A stretch of DNA of 64,000 bases, taken from assembly GCA_027405735.1 (NCBI GenBank), contig JAPEHQ010000011.1, positions 992,001 through 1,056,000 on the forward strand, read 5' to 3'. The translations under genes were made by a program, and so were the position numbers. Source of the DNA: Mucor racemosus. Lineage: Eukaryota > Mucoromycota > Mucoromycetes > Mucorales > Mucoraceae. The notes beneath the pieces are model-generated. The model did no database searches, had not been told where the DNA came from, and was given only the letters and a program-made list of their open reading frames with translations. Shown in pieces: positions 24,049 to 36,364 of the stretch (position 1 is the stretch's first letter; the number at the start of each line of letters is the position of its first letter).

Positions 24049-24652
24049 TAGCGATCGCAATCGAGCGAGCCCTACGCTCGGGCTCGCTTGAATTGCGCTT
24101 TTTTCAGGTTATTACTTGCTTTGGCTTGCTTGATTAAATTTTTTAAGCAATTTTCTGCTTGGCGCTCGACGAAAACATTGAAAGCTTGCTTGTATGCTTG
24201 TATGCTTGGTCGAATTGCTTCAAATTGAAATAAGCTTGCTTGCGTGTAAATCTGTTTGCTTTCCTACTTTCAAATCAAGTAAGCAAGCATGTAACACAGG
24301 GCAATTTTATTCAATTTACCCAATTTTAGCTTTAAAAATTTCAAAATTTAGCACACTTTGAACCAATATCACGCTGAAAATATACAGCACCATACTTGTG
24401 CTTGCACTCGGATTTGCACGCTTGCTTATATGCTCGTACTCGGTTTGCTTGACTTTTTGAAAAATTAGGTAATGCTTGATTTATGCTTTCTTGCTTGCTT
24501 TCAAAACTGAGAATGCTCGATATACAACTACTACTCGATGAGCCGTTGCTTAGGCTCTGGCTTGCTTGAGTAACTTTCAAATATTTTGGACTCGGCAAAT
24601 GCTTGCTGAAATTGCTTGCGCTCGCTTGGGCTCGGTCATTTTGCGAGCGCTA
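24049..24652. mobile_element. MITE, family D (GCTTGCTTG-rich), copy 1
   Basis: 604 bp with 12-bp terminal inverted repeats TAGCGATCGCAA and TAGCGCTCGCAA (one mismatch). The interior is full of GCTTGC and GCTCGC words, unlike its surroundings. No coding potential. The TAG start suggests a non-autonomous hAT, but the 8 bases at each side (TCCGAAAG, GTTTTGAT) do not match. A truncated relative lies at 41414-41690. Confidence 0.7.
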
Positions 24653-24680
24653 GTTTTGATAAAAAAGTAATGTGCGTAGA

Positions 24681-26002
24681 TAGTAGAAAGTGATAATTAC
24701 ACAAGGAATGCTATCCCAGATTAGTTAGCTCATTTTTACAATAAGAATCCAATGCAACTCAAAGGTTTATTATTATCTTAAAAGTTACTATAATAATCTG
24801 TGAACGTAACCCAGAATTTGGAATGAGGGTATACACATTATTTTTTTCGAGCAAAACCGATGATATTTTTTTGTACACGTTTTTTAGGGCATCTCCACGA
24901 AAAATCAATATTTTGAAGAAATTTAAATTGGAACCTAGAGAGCTCAACGAGGTTGATGATATGAACGTAAAAAAATTCTGCACAATTTAACGAAAATTTT
25001 GGAATCTATTACGAAAATGTCAAAAAAATGAAATAAAAAAAAAAGATGCCCGATTTTTTCAAACTCAGATATGTTAAAGAGAATTTTAAAACAAGTAAGT
25101 TTTATTATAAAAAAGTTTTAGGATATCTTAATTTTTTGCAGAGATATTAAGGCTGAAAGTTTCAATTTTTCATATTTAAGCTGTAAAAACCAAAGTTGGA
25201 GAAAAAAACTATCGGTTTTTCCGAATTTATTCGACAGATGCTATAGTGATAGTCTGTAGACAATTAATTGTTATTTGTAGCCCTTAAAAATCTGTATCCA
25301 ATTAAACTAATTTTAGTAAGAGGTTTTTACTATTTTGTTATGAAAATCGCTCAAAACCGCGATTTTTGAATGGGGGTTGGGGTCAAAAAACAAGAGTACA
25401 CTTTCAAATCTTCACTACTCCTTGAAAAATTAATTTTTTTGAAAAAACTAAAAACGGATCTATATATATTGCTGCTCGCAATTATTTTTATGGAACTGGC
25501 ATTTTGTTTGATAAGTTACTGGAAAATTATATTAATAATTTATACATTTTTTGTGTGTTTTATGGGGTAAATCCTTTGAATTTTTATTTTGGCTCTATTT
25601 GTATTTAACAAATAATATACCTATAATATAGATAAAAAACTTTTATTATAGTTGCAAATAATGTTTACTTAATAAAATCAATAGTTATGCTTGTTTTTCT
25701 GATATTCCTATAATTTTTTGAACGGCTATATCTCCGCAAAAAAAATAGCTAAAAATACATGAATAGCACCATAGTAATTGCAGCATTAGCTTGTATTAGA
25801 ATCCACTTTTACCTCAGCACATGAAAAAATTTATGGGAAAAATGTTGGAGATCTGATTTTTAGGAAAAAAAATCCATTGTAATTTGTGGAGTGTAACTTT
25901 TTTAATTTATGGAGTGTAACTTTTTTGACTGATATCTTTCAACCCCTTATGGCATTGAGTATTTACCCCCTTCAAGTCGACCTAAATTACTTCAAAATGC
26001 TT
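24681..26002. repeat. Left arm of a 2.8-kb near-perfect palindrome
   Basis: 1322 bp, reverse complement of 26190-27512. All segments compared were identical except one base in a poly(A) run near 25035 (10 versus 11). Identical short open frames appear in both arms in mirror positions. The spacer 26003-26189 is 187 bp and itself weakly inverted at its edges. Bases about 24790-25230 are a diverged family-A segment. The ends read TAGTAGAAAGTG..., compatible with a TA target duplication. Confidence 0.97.
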
Positions 26003-26189
26003 CAAATAACGATGTTTTAATATTTTCCAATTGGTGAATGAATTCTGCCCAAAATTAAAGTTTTTTAACATATGGCAATTATTGTTAAAACCGTCATTTA
26101 AACTGTTTAATACAGTATATAAGATGTTTTAATCAAATAATTGTACAAATTTATTCACCGACTAGGCGATATTAAAACATCATTATTCA

Positions 26190-27512
26190 AAGCATTTTGA
26201 AGTAATTTAGGTCGACTTGAAGGGGGTAAATACTCAATGCCATAAGGGGTTGAAAGATATCAGTCAAAAAAGTTACACTCCATAAATTAAAAAAGTTACA
26301 CTCCACAAATTACAATGGATTTTTTTTCCTAAAAATCAGATCTCCAACATTTTTCCCATAAATTTTTTCATGTGCTGAGGTAAAAGTGGATTCTAATACA
26401 AGCTAATGCTGCAATTACTATGGTGCTATTCATGTATTTTTAGCTATTTTTTTTGCGGAGATATAGCCGTTCAAAAAATTATAGGAATATCAGAAAAACA
26501 AGCATAACTATTGATTTTATTAAGTAAACATTATTTGCAACTATAATAAAAGTTTTTTATCTATATTATAGGTATATTATTTGTTAAATACAAATAGAGC
26601 CAAAATAAAAATTCAAAGGATTTACCCCATAAAACACACAAAAAATGTATAAATTATTAATATAATTTTCCAGTAACTTATCAAACAAAATGCCAGTTCC
26701 ATAAAAATAATTGCGAGCAGCAATATATATAGATCCGTTTTTAGTTTTTTCAAAAAAATTAATTTTTCAAGGAGTAGTGAAGATTTGAAAGTGTACTCTT
26801 GTTTTTTGACCCCAACCCCCATTCAAAAATCGCGGTTTTGAGCGATTTTCATAACAAAATAGTAAAAACCTCTTACTAAAATTAGTTTAATTGGATACAG
26901 ATTTTTAAGGGCTACAAATAACAATTAATTGTCTACAGACTATCACTATAGCATCTGTCGAATAAATTCGGAAAAACCGATAGTTTTTTTCTCCAACTTT
27001 GGTTTTTACAGCTTAAATATGAAAAATTGAAACTTTCAGCCTTAATATCTCTGCAAAAAATTAAGATATCCTAAAACTTTTTTATAATAAAACTTACTTG
27101 TTTTAAAATTCTCTTTAACATATCTGAGTTTGAAAAAATCGGGCATCTTTTTTTTTTTATTTCATTTTTTTGACATTTTCGTAATAGATTCCAAAATTTT
27201 CGTTAAATTGTGCAGAATTTTTTTACGTTCATATCATCAACCTCGTTGAGCTCTCTAGGTTCCAATTTAAATTTCTTCAAAATATTGATTTTTCGTGGAG
27301 ATGCCCTAAAAAACGTGTACAAAAAAATATCATCGGTTTTGCTCGAAAAAAATAATGTGTATACCCTCATTCCAAATTCTGGGTTACGTTCACAGATTAT
27401 TATAGTAACTTTTAAGATAATAATAAACCTTTGAGTTGCATTGGATTCTTATTGTAAAAATGAGCTAACTAATCTGGGATAGCATTCCTTGTGTAATTAT
27501 CACTTTCTACTA
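26190..27512. repeat. Right arm of the 2.8-kb palindrome
   Basis: Mirror of 24681-26002. The two arms place family-A-related sequence head to head around the spacer. Confidence 0.97.
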
Positions 27513-27583
27513 CTGTAGGATCGAAACATCTTCATTTATATTTACATCCTCTAATTATATGACTAGTTTAAGATGAGTCCATT

Positions 27584-27604
27584 TATATATATATATATAT
27601 ATAT
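27584..27604. repeat. (TA)n microsatellite
   Basis: About ten TA units between the palindrome and the second LTR. Confidence 0.9.
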
Positions 27605-27681
27605 CCAATTAATTCTAGGTGACACACACCAGTTCCACATTCCTCAATACGTAAAGTATAAACTGAGCTTTATAACATAAT

Positions 27682-27869
27682 TGTTATATCAGAATCTATA
27701 TATGGCATTACCGACATCTATTTCTATAGTCTCAGTCCTGGGTGTACCCATATCATCATTGTATTACCCGAGGTTACCGTCTATTACATATTACATATAT
27801 CCTCACATTGTATATTGAATAAACTCCACCTTTTACTCTTGTTCAATTCTTATTGTTATTGATAAAACA
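27682..27869 (+). mobile_element. Solo LTR, second copy, with 5-bp target duplication
   Basis: 188 bp, TGTTATATCAGAATCTA ... GATAAAACA, flanked by ATAAT at 27677-27681 and 27870-27874. Same family as 11503-11686, with the TTTTACTCTTGTTCAATTC block conserved. Confidence 0.9.
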
Positions 27870-27952
27870 ATAATGCACGGCAATGTAGAACTTCATATCA
27901 AACTGTGTCGTAATATTAACCAAGAAATGCACACAGATCTGTGGATGCGACA

Positions 27953-27997
27953 ACACAAGCCGAGCTTTTAAGAAGAATTCAAAAGCTCGGCTCGTGT
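27953..27997. repeat. 17-bp stem hairpin
   Basis: ACACAAGCCGAGCTTTT pairs with AAAAGCTCGGCTCGTGT (one mismatch) across an 11-base loop. Function unknown; it may be a relic of a mobile element end. Confidence 0.85.
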
Positions 27998-27999
27998 TT

Positions 28000-29091
28000 T
28001 ATACTTAGGTATAAATATGGATTGGGGGAGAGACTATATAATATGTAATATATGAGATTGGGGTAGTTGGTATATACCTGATTTAGACTTTGGGGTTATC
28101 TTTATTTTGCTGTTTCCTATGATGGTTGTGTTTAATGATATTTGTTGTTAATGCTGCTGGTTTGGTATGACATTTAGTATTAGCCACTAAATGTCCATCT
28201 CATGTTGGATTTCAATGACTGACGTCAGATTTTAATGATTATACCTAAATATATAATTATTAGATTTTTGACATATCACAACAAATGGCTTCCACAATTG
28301 AATCATCTTTGTTAGATGCTGCTTTTCAAAAGTAGAATAATCATATAATAGACGAGGGACAAGGAGAGAAACAACACCAGGAAATGACCAAGGAAGATTG
28401 CATAGATAGAAGCGTGTGGTAAGCCTCAAAAGCACATTTGCGGCATTTTCACCCACACTAGACTTGCTTTTGATAAGTTTTTTGTATTTTCCAATAACCT
28501 GCTTCATTAAGTTTTTTTTCTAAGCTGTTATGGCTACTTAGTCTTTTGGTTGCTACATTTGCTATTTTTTTATAAAGACTTTTATAAAGTTGCCCTGTAT
28601 TATTTTTTTTTGATATCCTCTATATACTATATGTATATAGGTTATGTAAAAAAAAAATCAGTTTCAAACCAGTCAAATATGCCGTTAATGTTATATTAGC
28701 TCATTATCTATCAATGCTCAATGCTCTCAAAAAAACTAATGGAATGAGCAGCCTTCTTAGCAGTGCCACAAAGTTTTAGAACAGATGTCTACATAGCTCA
28801 AATGATATCTGTATATCTTTGTAGTCATAAGTCGTTAAATTTATCTCGGATGTTACAGTAGAAACAATAAGAGGTTCTTTTCTGTAGATTTTTGGCCGAG
28901 GAATTTACTGTATATATAAAAAGTGTATATTTATTTTGTTGTAGTGCTAGACATATTTTTCTTTATTACAACGGAGACCTATTTGGATTTATATTGGGCG
29001 AGAAATAATGTATATGCTGACCTTAATAGATGTAAATATAACGAGGAATCAGCTTGTTGTTTAAACTTACCGAATGCACAACAGAAGTGTC
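28000..29091. other. Intergenic with a 91-codon open frame
   Basis: The minus-strand frame 28232-28507 (LRLTTRFYLCNLPWSFPGVV...) has a protein-like composition but no domain I recognise. It may be a fragment of a mobile element. Nothing else is supported. Confidence 0.3.
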
Positions 29092-29271
29092 TGTTATATC
29101 AGAATCTAGATATAGCGCTACGGTAGCCGTATTATCAAGATATTGTTATTGTTACACCATTAATAGTTATTGTACCACCTGATAATCTTCTCTATATATA
29201 ATATCATTCTCTACATTGAATAAAATCTCACCTTTTACTTTTATTTAATTTTTATTAGTTTTGGTAAAACA
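29092..29271 (+). mobile_element. Solo LTR, third copy, no target duplication
   Basis: About 180 bp, TGTTATATCAGAATCTAG ... GGTAAAACA. The flanks (GTGTC, TTATC) do not match. Its right end abuts a truncated family-A copy exactly, which suggests a rearrangement after insertion. Confidence 0.85.
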
Positions 29272-30015
29272 TTATCTATCGGTCGAGCCATTACTGAATC
29301 GTCTAACTGTATTTTTGTAGAAAAAACGAGATTTTTGGCCAATTTTTTTTGAAATCCAGAATTTGGGATGAGGGTATACAGGGGAAAAATTGAAGTTAGA
29401 AACGAAGGTATCTCTTTGTACATATTCTTAAGGATATCTACACGAAAAACCAATATTTTGAAAAAATCTATATTGGGTCCGAGAGAGTTTGATGACATGA
29501 ATGTAAAAAATGCTGCTCAATTTAACGCATATTTTCAAATCTACAAAAATGTCAAAATAATAAAAAAAATAAAATAAATGTGCTTAGAATTTTTTCATAC
29601 TAAAATATGTTATAGAGCACTTCAAAGCAAGTAAACTTCATTATTAGATAGTGCTAGTATAGCTTAATTTTTTACAGAGATATGAAGCCTCAAAGTTTTT
29701 GATTTTTAGCAGTGAAATACGCGTAAAAATCTGAAACATTAGTACTAAAAAATTAATACCAACTACAAAAATAGGATATTTCCGGATACTCACTTTTAAA
29801 TTAAAGTTGATCATCTCAGGTGCATTGGTATATAGTTTTTTCTTGGCGTTGTTTAGTACAAAAAATAGTTAAGGAGGGATGAAAAGTCGGACTCAGTTTT
29901 TACGAAAAAAGCAGTGCATTTTACCTGTTTTTAAGTTTTTTGTGAGTCGTGAGGCATAAAATAGATTTAGAAATAGGTAATATAATGCGACCAATTCATA
30001 TCTATTTAGCAGTGT
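29272..30015 (-). repeat. Family A copy A4, truncated
   Basis: Reverse orientation. It covers only the first half of the family, from the GCTCGATCGATAGATAA block back to CTAAATAGATATGAATTGG. Confidence 0.85.
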
Positions 30016-30586
30016 CTAAAAAAATAAGAATTTTAGAAACTTTGAAATACTTTTAACATTGATGTAAATTTAATGTCATAACTTTCACTTTGTTGTGACA
30101 TATTATGGTCTCAAAAAGAAAATTTAAAAGCATACCATGATCGAAAAGGATGAAATTTTGCAACTTTTGAAATTATGCGATGTGACAAATGCATTCAAAG
30201 CAACCGAGTGATTGCTTTGATGTCAAAAATGCATCTGACACACTATAATATATTGAACCGATTTGTTTTGTATACATTGAAGAATATCTAATCATTCAAA
30301 CTATATAAATACCCACTAATTCTATAGTATGTCAAAGGCAGAGGTAGTAAAAAATGAGAATTTGTACAAACAATCACTGGTAGCATCAACGGACCCAGAT
30401 CTATTACAGAGTCTGGAATTTAAGATATATACGCTTGTATGGATTTGGTATATACATTTTTTTCTTGTTTATTGTAAGTTCGAAACCAGGGGATAAGCAT
30501 TGGTATTATATATGTTTATATGAATGAAGGATTTTTGTCTACTGTTTGTGTATTGTTTGTTGTCTGATGGTGTATATAATGCTACT
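30016..30586. other. Intergenic, downstream of XPO7
   Basis: No gene. Contains a short interrupted inverted repeat around 30190-30235 (ATTCAAAGCAA ... TTGCTTTGAT). Confidence 0.5.
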
Positions 30587-33500
30587 TTAATAAAAAGGGG
30601 GAGGTGCAGCCAAGGGAACCAAGGTAACACTGTTCAAATTCAATAATCTTCTGAAGGAGGAGACATTTTGAGTGAATCTCTCACGATCTTTAGGAGATAA
30701 ATTCCAATTAACACCATCGAGAAGATTGTTCAAAGACTAAATAAAGAGAGTATTAGAGTTTTTCTAGATTATTTGATTTGAAAGTGATGACTTACAGTAG
30801 TAACAAATGCTCTTCTTTCGGGCAATTGCTGCTCAATAACAGCATCAATATATCTAACCAAATAATCACGTTGCAACAACATCAAACCGTATAAAGGTCT
30901 TGACAAAGACCATTGATCGCTGTTATCATCAAACAAAACCAAATTGAATACGGTAGACATCAAGGAAGGTAGTGTTTGCGTGAATTGACGAAGATAAGTC
31001 ATGAGCCAATGGTTTCCTGCAATTTGGTTGATATTACCGGAAACAACAGAAGATCTTCTTCTTGAAGACAATGAGGGATCAGATGATGCTGACATTTGAG
31101 CTTCTCTTTCTGCCTTTTCAGTGTCCTTTACGACATAACTACAGATGTTGAAAATAGAAGAACATGCATGTGCACGAACAAGGCTATCACTAGATTCTAC
31201 ACCTTGTTCACAAGCTTGCATTAAATACAAAAATGCTTCAGGAGAGATATTGGGTATAGCCATTAATTGTTCCCTTGATAATTCATCTAATAAATGAAAG
31301 AATGAAATCGAGAGTTTAGGGAAACTCATCAAATCATCAATAGGGATATTCATCATAAGTTGGATGATCATATCGAGAGCCTCATTGATTGCTTTGTCCT
31401 GGTAGAGCCAAAGGACACCAAAGTTGATATAACGACCACCCAAACATTTGGACATGATACTAAAGCAAGTTGCAATATTCTTATACTTGAATTCATACTT
31501 TTGATTCTCATCAGTGATAGTTTGTTTGATAATTTGAGATCCAAAGGAGCATACAATTTGACTTGCATCACGGAAAATCAAGATACCATTGGGAGAAGAG
31601 ATTTCAAATCCTAAACGTTGGCTTTTGTTATGAACAAATTCAGAGTAAAATGTCAACAATGAACTAACAATTGGATCAGGAGACCAGGCCTCAACAGCAC
31701 GCAAAAGAACAGACGAGTATTCAGTATAGAACCACTCGAAGAACAGTACAAAATGCCTACGAGTTTGCATTGGTGAGATAAAACCACACATATCCACAAA
31801 GATATCACGCAAGGCACGACGAGTAGTTTCTTGTCTAAAAGCTTCCACACTATTCAAAGGACCAAGGCTACTGAAACGTACGTCAAATGGCTTCATAAAT
31901 TCGTAAAATGTACGATCATCCACATTATCATCGGCAAACAATAGTTTACACAAAACTTGGAAATATAAAATTCTATTTTCACTTTGCTTTTCGTTTTGAC
32001 AGAATGCGAATTGACTTGCCATATGATTTTGAAGAATCAAACGAGTTGTTTCAATCTTTCGAAGGTTTTTGGAAGCTCCATATCCAGTGGCGAGTTCATT
32101 AAACAATTCCAAAGTACGTCTGATAAGTTGTTCATTGTCGGCCCAATACTGCAAGTTTGAAACACTAGAAAAATCAAGATATTAATAAACAACCAAATAG
32201 TTTGAACCGTTACTAAATTTACATTTTGCGCATTATCACGTCCAACATGAGGACTTGATCACTGATACCAAACACTTTGGACAATTTAGAATAGATATCT
32301 CGGCCATTAGATTCACTCATGTAAGATTTCTTGAACTGTTGGAAGAAATAAATAAAAGCTAAATCTAACTTTTCGTTCATAAAAGTATTTCCATGTTGTC
32401 TTTGCAATGTTTGTTGTACGTCCATTAGTTGCAATACTTTTGTAGTAATTTCACTGTCAATCTTATCCAAATCTTCTGAATTAAGGAAAGCAGATCGATT
32501 ACCAACGAATGCAGCCATTACATAAACTAACCAAGCAAACTTTGTCTCAATTACTTCCAAACTTTCTCTAAAGGCTTCAGGGTTGGTCATGCTACTGTTA
32601 GTAGCTTGATTAATCAAATCCTGGTATTGTACAGTAATAGGATCAAAGAGATTGATAAGCGCAGTACTTGAAGCTTCATATTTACAATGGGCGATCTGGC
32701 CAAGCATATTTAAAGTTTCAATGATGGATTCTTCGTTTTCCAAAGGATCATCCAAGGCTTCTTCAATACGAGTAGATACAGCATCGATAGAAGTTGAAAT
32801 GTAAGAACGAGTTAATTCTACTGTAATAGTTCCTAATTTTTCAACAGCTGAGTCTCCCAATTGTTGATAATATGTCATGCTTTGTACGATTCGAGCCCAA
32901 AATCCAAGCACATACATGGAAGTATTGGGAGCAAATTTCCAAGAATGAAAAGCCTTTAATGAGAATTCTGCAATCAACTCAATCCAATCTAAATAACCAG
33001 GCTTTTCAACCATTTCATTCAATGGTACAGTAGCACGGAAACGGAATAAAAGTCTACAAAATTCATTGTAATTGTCTGCATCATTCAATCCTTGGGAAGC
33101 TACGATAATTTCACGAATACCATGCATCACTTTAACAACGAATTTCGATCTTTCCTCTTGATCATTGAATAGAGTCTTTCTAACGGAAGCAATTTGTACC
33201 ATACATTCCATGACTTTAGAAGATCTTGGAGGAGGAAATTCACTATAAGCTTTAAACATTGTATTCAAGAATTCAGGATTCTCAAACAATGATCTCCAAG
33301 ATGCAGGGATTTGAATGATGCCAATATCTTCTCCAGATTCATCTACACTTGTTCCATTGAAATCATAAGAGAAACATTTAGTCATCAAATTGAGTGTTGC
33401 TTCTTGTAAACGTTGTTCTTGATCACTTGAAGAAAATCCAATAGAATGTTGCACTAATTCTTCTAATGTCTTGTAAGCAGTTTCACAAATATTTAATAGT

Positions 33501-34214
33501 TGAGTATCACGAAATTCGCCAGCTATTTATTATAGAGGTTAGCGCATTGTGACATTTTTGCATATACAAGATACCCACCTGCTTTTCTAAACTTGGAGGC
33601 ACTTCTAGCAAAGCTAGGAGGATTAATGTCTTGCACCATTACTGCTAAAATCTGCATGCCAACAATACGATGATCAACAGAAGCCTATAAATCTTTTGAT
33701 TAGCATGATTATATACATATTTTCTACTACAATATTTTACCTGGATAAATTCAAGAATATCTTTATGAACATTCTTGTATTGCTCTACATCAGCCCAACC
33801 CAATAATGTGATTGCAGCTAATACACTTGCTAACTGAGTGATAATAAAAGGCAATAGATCAGGATGCATGAACGCGTATTGCAATAAAAATGAACGTAAT
33901 TGAATTTTAGCATCTTGATTGAATAAAGCAAATTGAGCTTGTACTAATTGCTTTAAACGAGATAATGCAAAAGTTAATACATAAGGATCTGGAGAACTTT
34001 CCAATAATACACGAAGAGCAGAAGCTGTATCAGTTGGAGTATTTATTTCTTGATTATCTACACCAGCGGGAGGTAATCCACTTGTATCTGTAAATGTGGG
34101 GAATGAATGCTCTAATATCTTTTGTGCTTGGTTGCGTTCTTCTGGTGATTTTGGATTATAGAGCTGTTGACATAAGCTCGCGAAATAAGCTGTTCTCTCG
34201 TTTTGTTGTGACAT
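30587..34214 (-). CDS. XPO7: Exportin-7 (RanBP16-type karyopherin beta)
   Basis: RanGTP-dependent nuclear transport receptor made of HEAT repeats, shuttling through the nuclear pore. Five exons keep frame: 33741-34214, 33579-33684, 32223-33522, 30796-32164, 30587-30736, giving 1132 aa against about 1087 in animals. Matching landmarks run the full length: the N-terminal LCQQLYNPKSPEERNQAQKI, MYVLGFWARIVQSM, a SISTSIDAVSTR region, KFAWLVYVMAAFVGNRSAF, QRLGFEISSPNGILIFRDAS, YINFGVLWLYQD, and the C-terminal LLDGVNWNLSPKDRERFTQN. The start chosen (MSQQNE) matches family N-termini; an in-frame ATG 27 codons upstream (34295) would add a hydrophobic stretch and is less likely. S. cerevisiae lacks an obvious XPO7, so this is an ancestral gene retained here. 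Confidence 0.95.
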
Positions 34215-34369
34215 TTTTGACAAACCAAAAGTAAAGAAATAAACCAAAAGCAAAACGCGCTTAGCACTGTAATTTAAAAAAAGCGGTGTGCCCATGTTTC
34301 CGAGTCAATACAAGTTATCATTGGTCTGCCACCTTCGATGTTATCTCCTATTTTTGTATATACAGTACT

Positions 34370-36060
34370 AGCCGTTCGATTTCGCTACGCTCAAGTACGG
34401 CGTCGCTCTGCGGGCTCGCTTTTGCAGTTTTTTTTAATGAATGTATCATGACTGGCAGCTCTATCTCGTTACGCTCGATTACTGTCTCTCTAGTCGAAAA
34501 ATGTATGTTTTTATAACAAATATGAATGAGGTTCATAAACATCTGTTCTTTGATTGGCCTACCCCTTTTTTTTAAAAAAAAAACTACCTTTTGTAGCATA
34601 TTATCAGAAAGCATCTACTATCCCTCGTCTTTACTCATTTGAACACGCAGACGATTATGTGTATGTTGTAAAATGATCTCCTATACATTCCGCCTTGTTT
34701 GGTACTGCAGATAAGACCGGTCCATTTAATTTATGGGATTTTACCATAATAAAGTTGAACCAAGTGGGTACAGCATCGTAGCTCCTTAAAAAAGGTTTTC
34801 AAATATCGTAAAATTTCTTATTTTTAAGACTTACAGGGCTTAAAAGCGGAATATTAATTTTAAGTAATCACTCTTATCCAGATCATCAATTTTGACCCAC
34901 TTTCAGATTTTTTTTTCTGATTTTGCAAATTTAGGGTTAATTATACTACCAATTATAAAAAAAAAATACATACATGTAAAAAATTTTGTTTTCTATTTGC
35001 CTAGCAAAAGATAAAAAATATTTTTATTTCAAAAGATTACATGAAAATCCTTTAATCAAAAAACCGTTTTTGGGCCAAAAATGCTAAGTTTTATTACTTA
35101 ACATTTAATATTAAGCTTTTATAAAATGTGTATTAATTATGGCTACAATTTTCTCTTACAATGTAGTATATTTAAATGTTGATTTTGGTGTCAAAATTTG
35201 ATTTTTCTATTTTTTGATCAAAATCATGAGTAGTTGTAAGGATAAAATGAGCCCCGAAAATGTCCGCTACAAAAACTGAATTTTCAGACCACACATGGTT
35301 AAATACAAAAAAAAAAATCGAAAAAATAAATACTTTTTATTTAAAACTTGAATATATCATTGTATAAGAGAGTTAGTAATTCAATCTCGCTACGCTCAAT
35401 TACAGTATTGCCCTGGGGGCTTTTTTATTTTGCAATTTGTTGTATATAATAGCTTTTTAAGCTCATTACATTTGGTTTATGCAATTTTTTTACAATAAAA
35501 GTATTATATTTATATATAATCGTTTGATGTCGCTATACTCTTGCATCTTATCTGTAATTAATATGTTTAATACAGTAGATATTTTATCTTATTACGCTCG
35601 CTTCTGTAATTTGTTTTATGATAAATGCTTTATATTAATTGTCTTTTGATATAGCTGCGCTCGTTTTTGCAATGTGTATTGTGATTAAGTATTGCAAATG
35701 GCCGTTTAATATCGCTGTGCTCAATTAAGACAAGGAAATTACTCTGTGAGCTCTTTTTTGAGCTTTTTCTTGAATAATTAACGTAGTATATATGATAGAC
35801 GTATAATTTCGCTTCACTCGATAATGGCGTCGCCCTTCGAGCTCGCTTTTGCAATTTTTTTAATGAATGTATTATATGACTGACAGCTCTATTCAATTAC
35901 TCTCGATTGCTGTCTCTCTAGTCGAAAAATGTATGTTTTTATGATATTTAATTAATATAACATATATTAATGAGGTTTATGAGCATTCTTTTTTTAATGA
36001 AAATTCTGACTATTTTGATTGGCCTGTCTCTTCTTTTAAAAAGTATCATTTGTAGTAAAT
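34370..36060. repeat. Array of degenerate CGCTACGCTC modules between XPO7 and ADAM genes
   Basis: A short module around TCGCTACGCTC, often followed by GGCGTCGC and GCTCGCTTTTGCA, recurs near 34383, 34467, 35384, 35529, 35589, 35650, 35711, 35808 and 35893. The outer units 34375-34600 and 35805-36055 are about 230-bp direct repeats sharing CTGTCTCTCTAGTCGAAAAA. Family B copy B2 sits between them. No gene is present. Confidence 0.7.
34790..35360 (-). repeat. Interspersed repeat family B, copy B2
   Basis: Reverse complement of 9560-10100. It is embedded between the two outer CGCTACGCTC repeats, so the latter may be its termini or its target. Confidence 0.85.
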
Positions 36061-36364
36061 ATACTATATAAAGGATGTGTACTGTATAAAAATATGAGAG
36101 TTCTAAATTGCTTGGTGAATTGGTCCAAAAAAATAATAAAATCGTCCAAAATTAAATTTTATTGGTCTAAAAAAAATTCTGATTCGTCCCAATCTCAAGT
36201 AAATTTGTGATATTTGCTCAGTAACATCAACTAACTTTACCCCGCTGCTCTTTTCTTTCTTTCTATTCTTTCCTTTCTTCTAAACATACAGAAAAAAAGA
36301 AAAGAAAAAAAGCAAAAAATTGCAAGGGCATGCCATATAACTATTTATAATAACTTGAACTTCA

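Noticed and set aside
25370..26822. Identical 66-codon frames at 25370-25570 (+) and 26622-26822 (-)
   Set aside because: They are mirror images within the palindrome arms. No start context, introns or recognisable domain, so not called as genes.
34214..34295. Upstream in-frame ATG for XPO7 at 34295
   Set aside because: It would add a hydrophobic 27-aa leader not expected on a nuclear transport receptor; the ATG at 34214 matches family N-termini.
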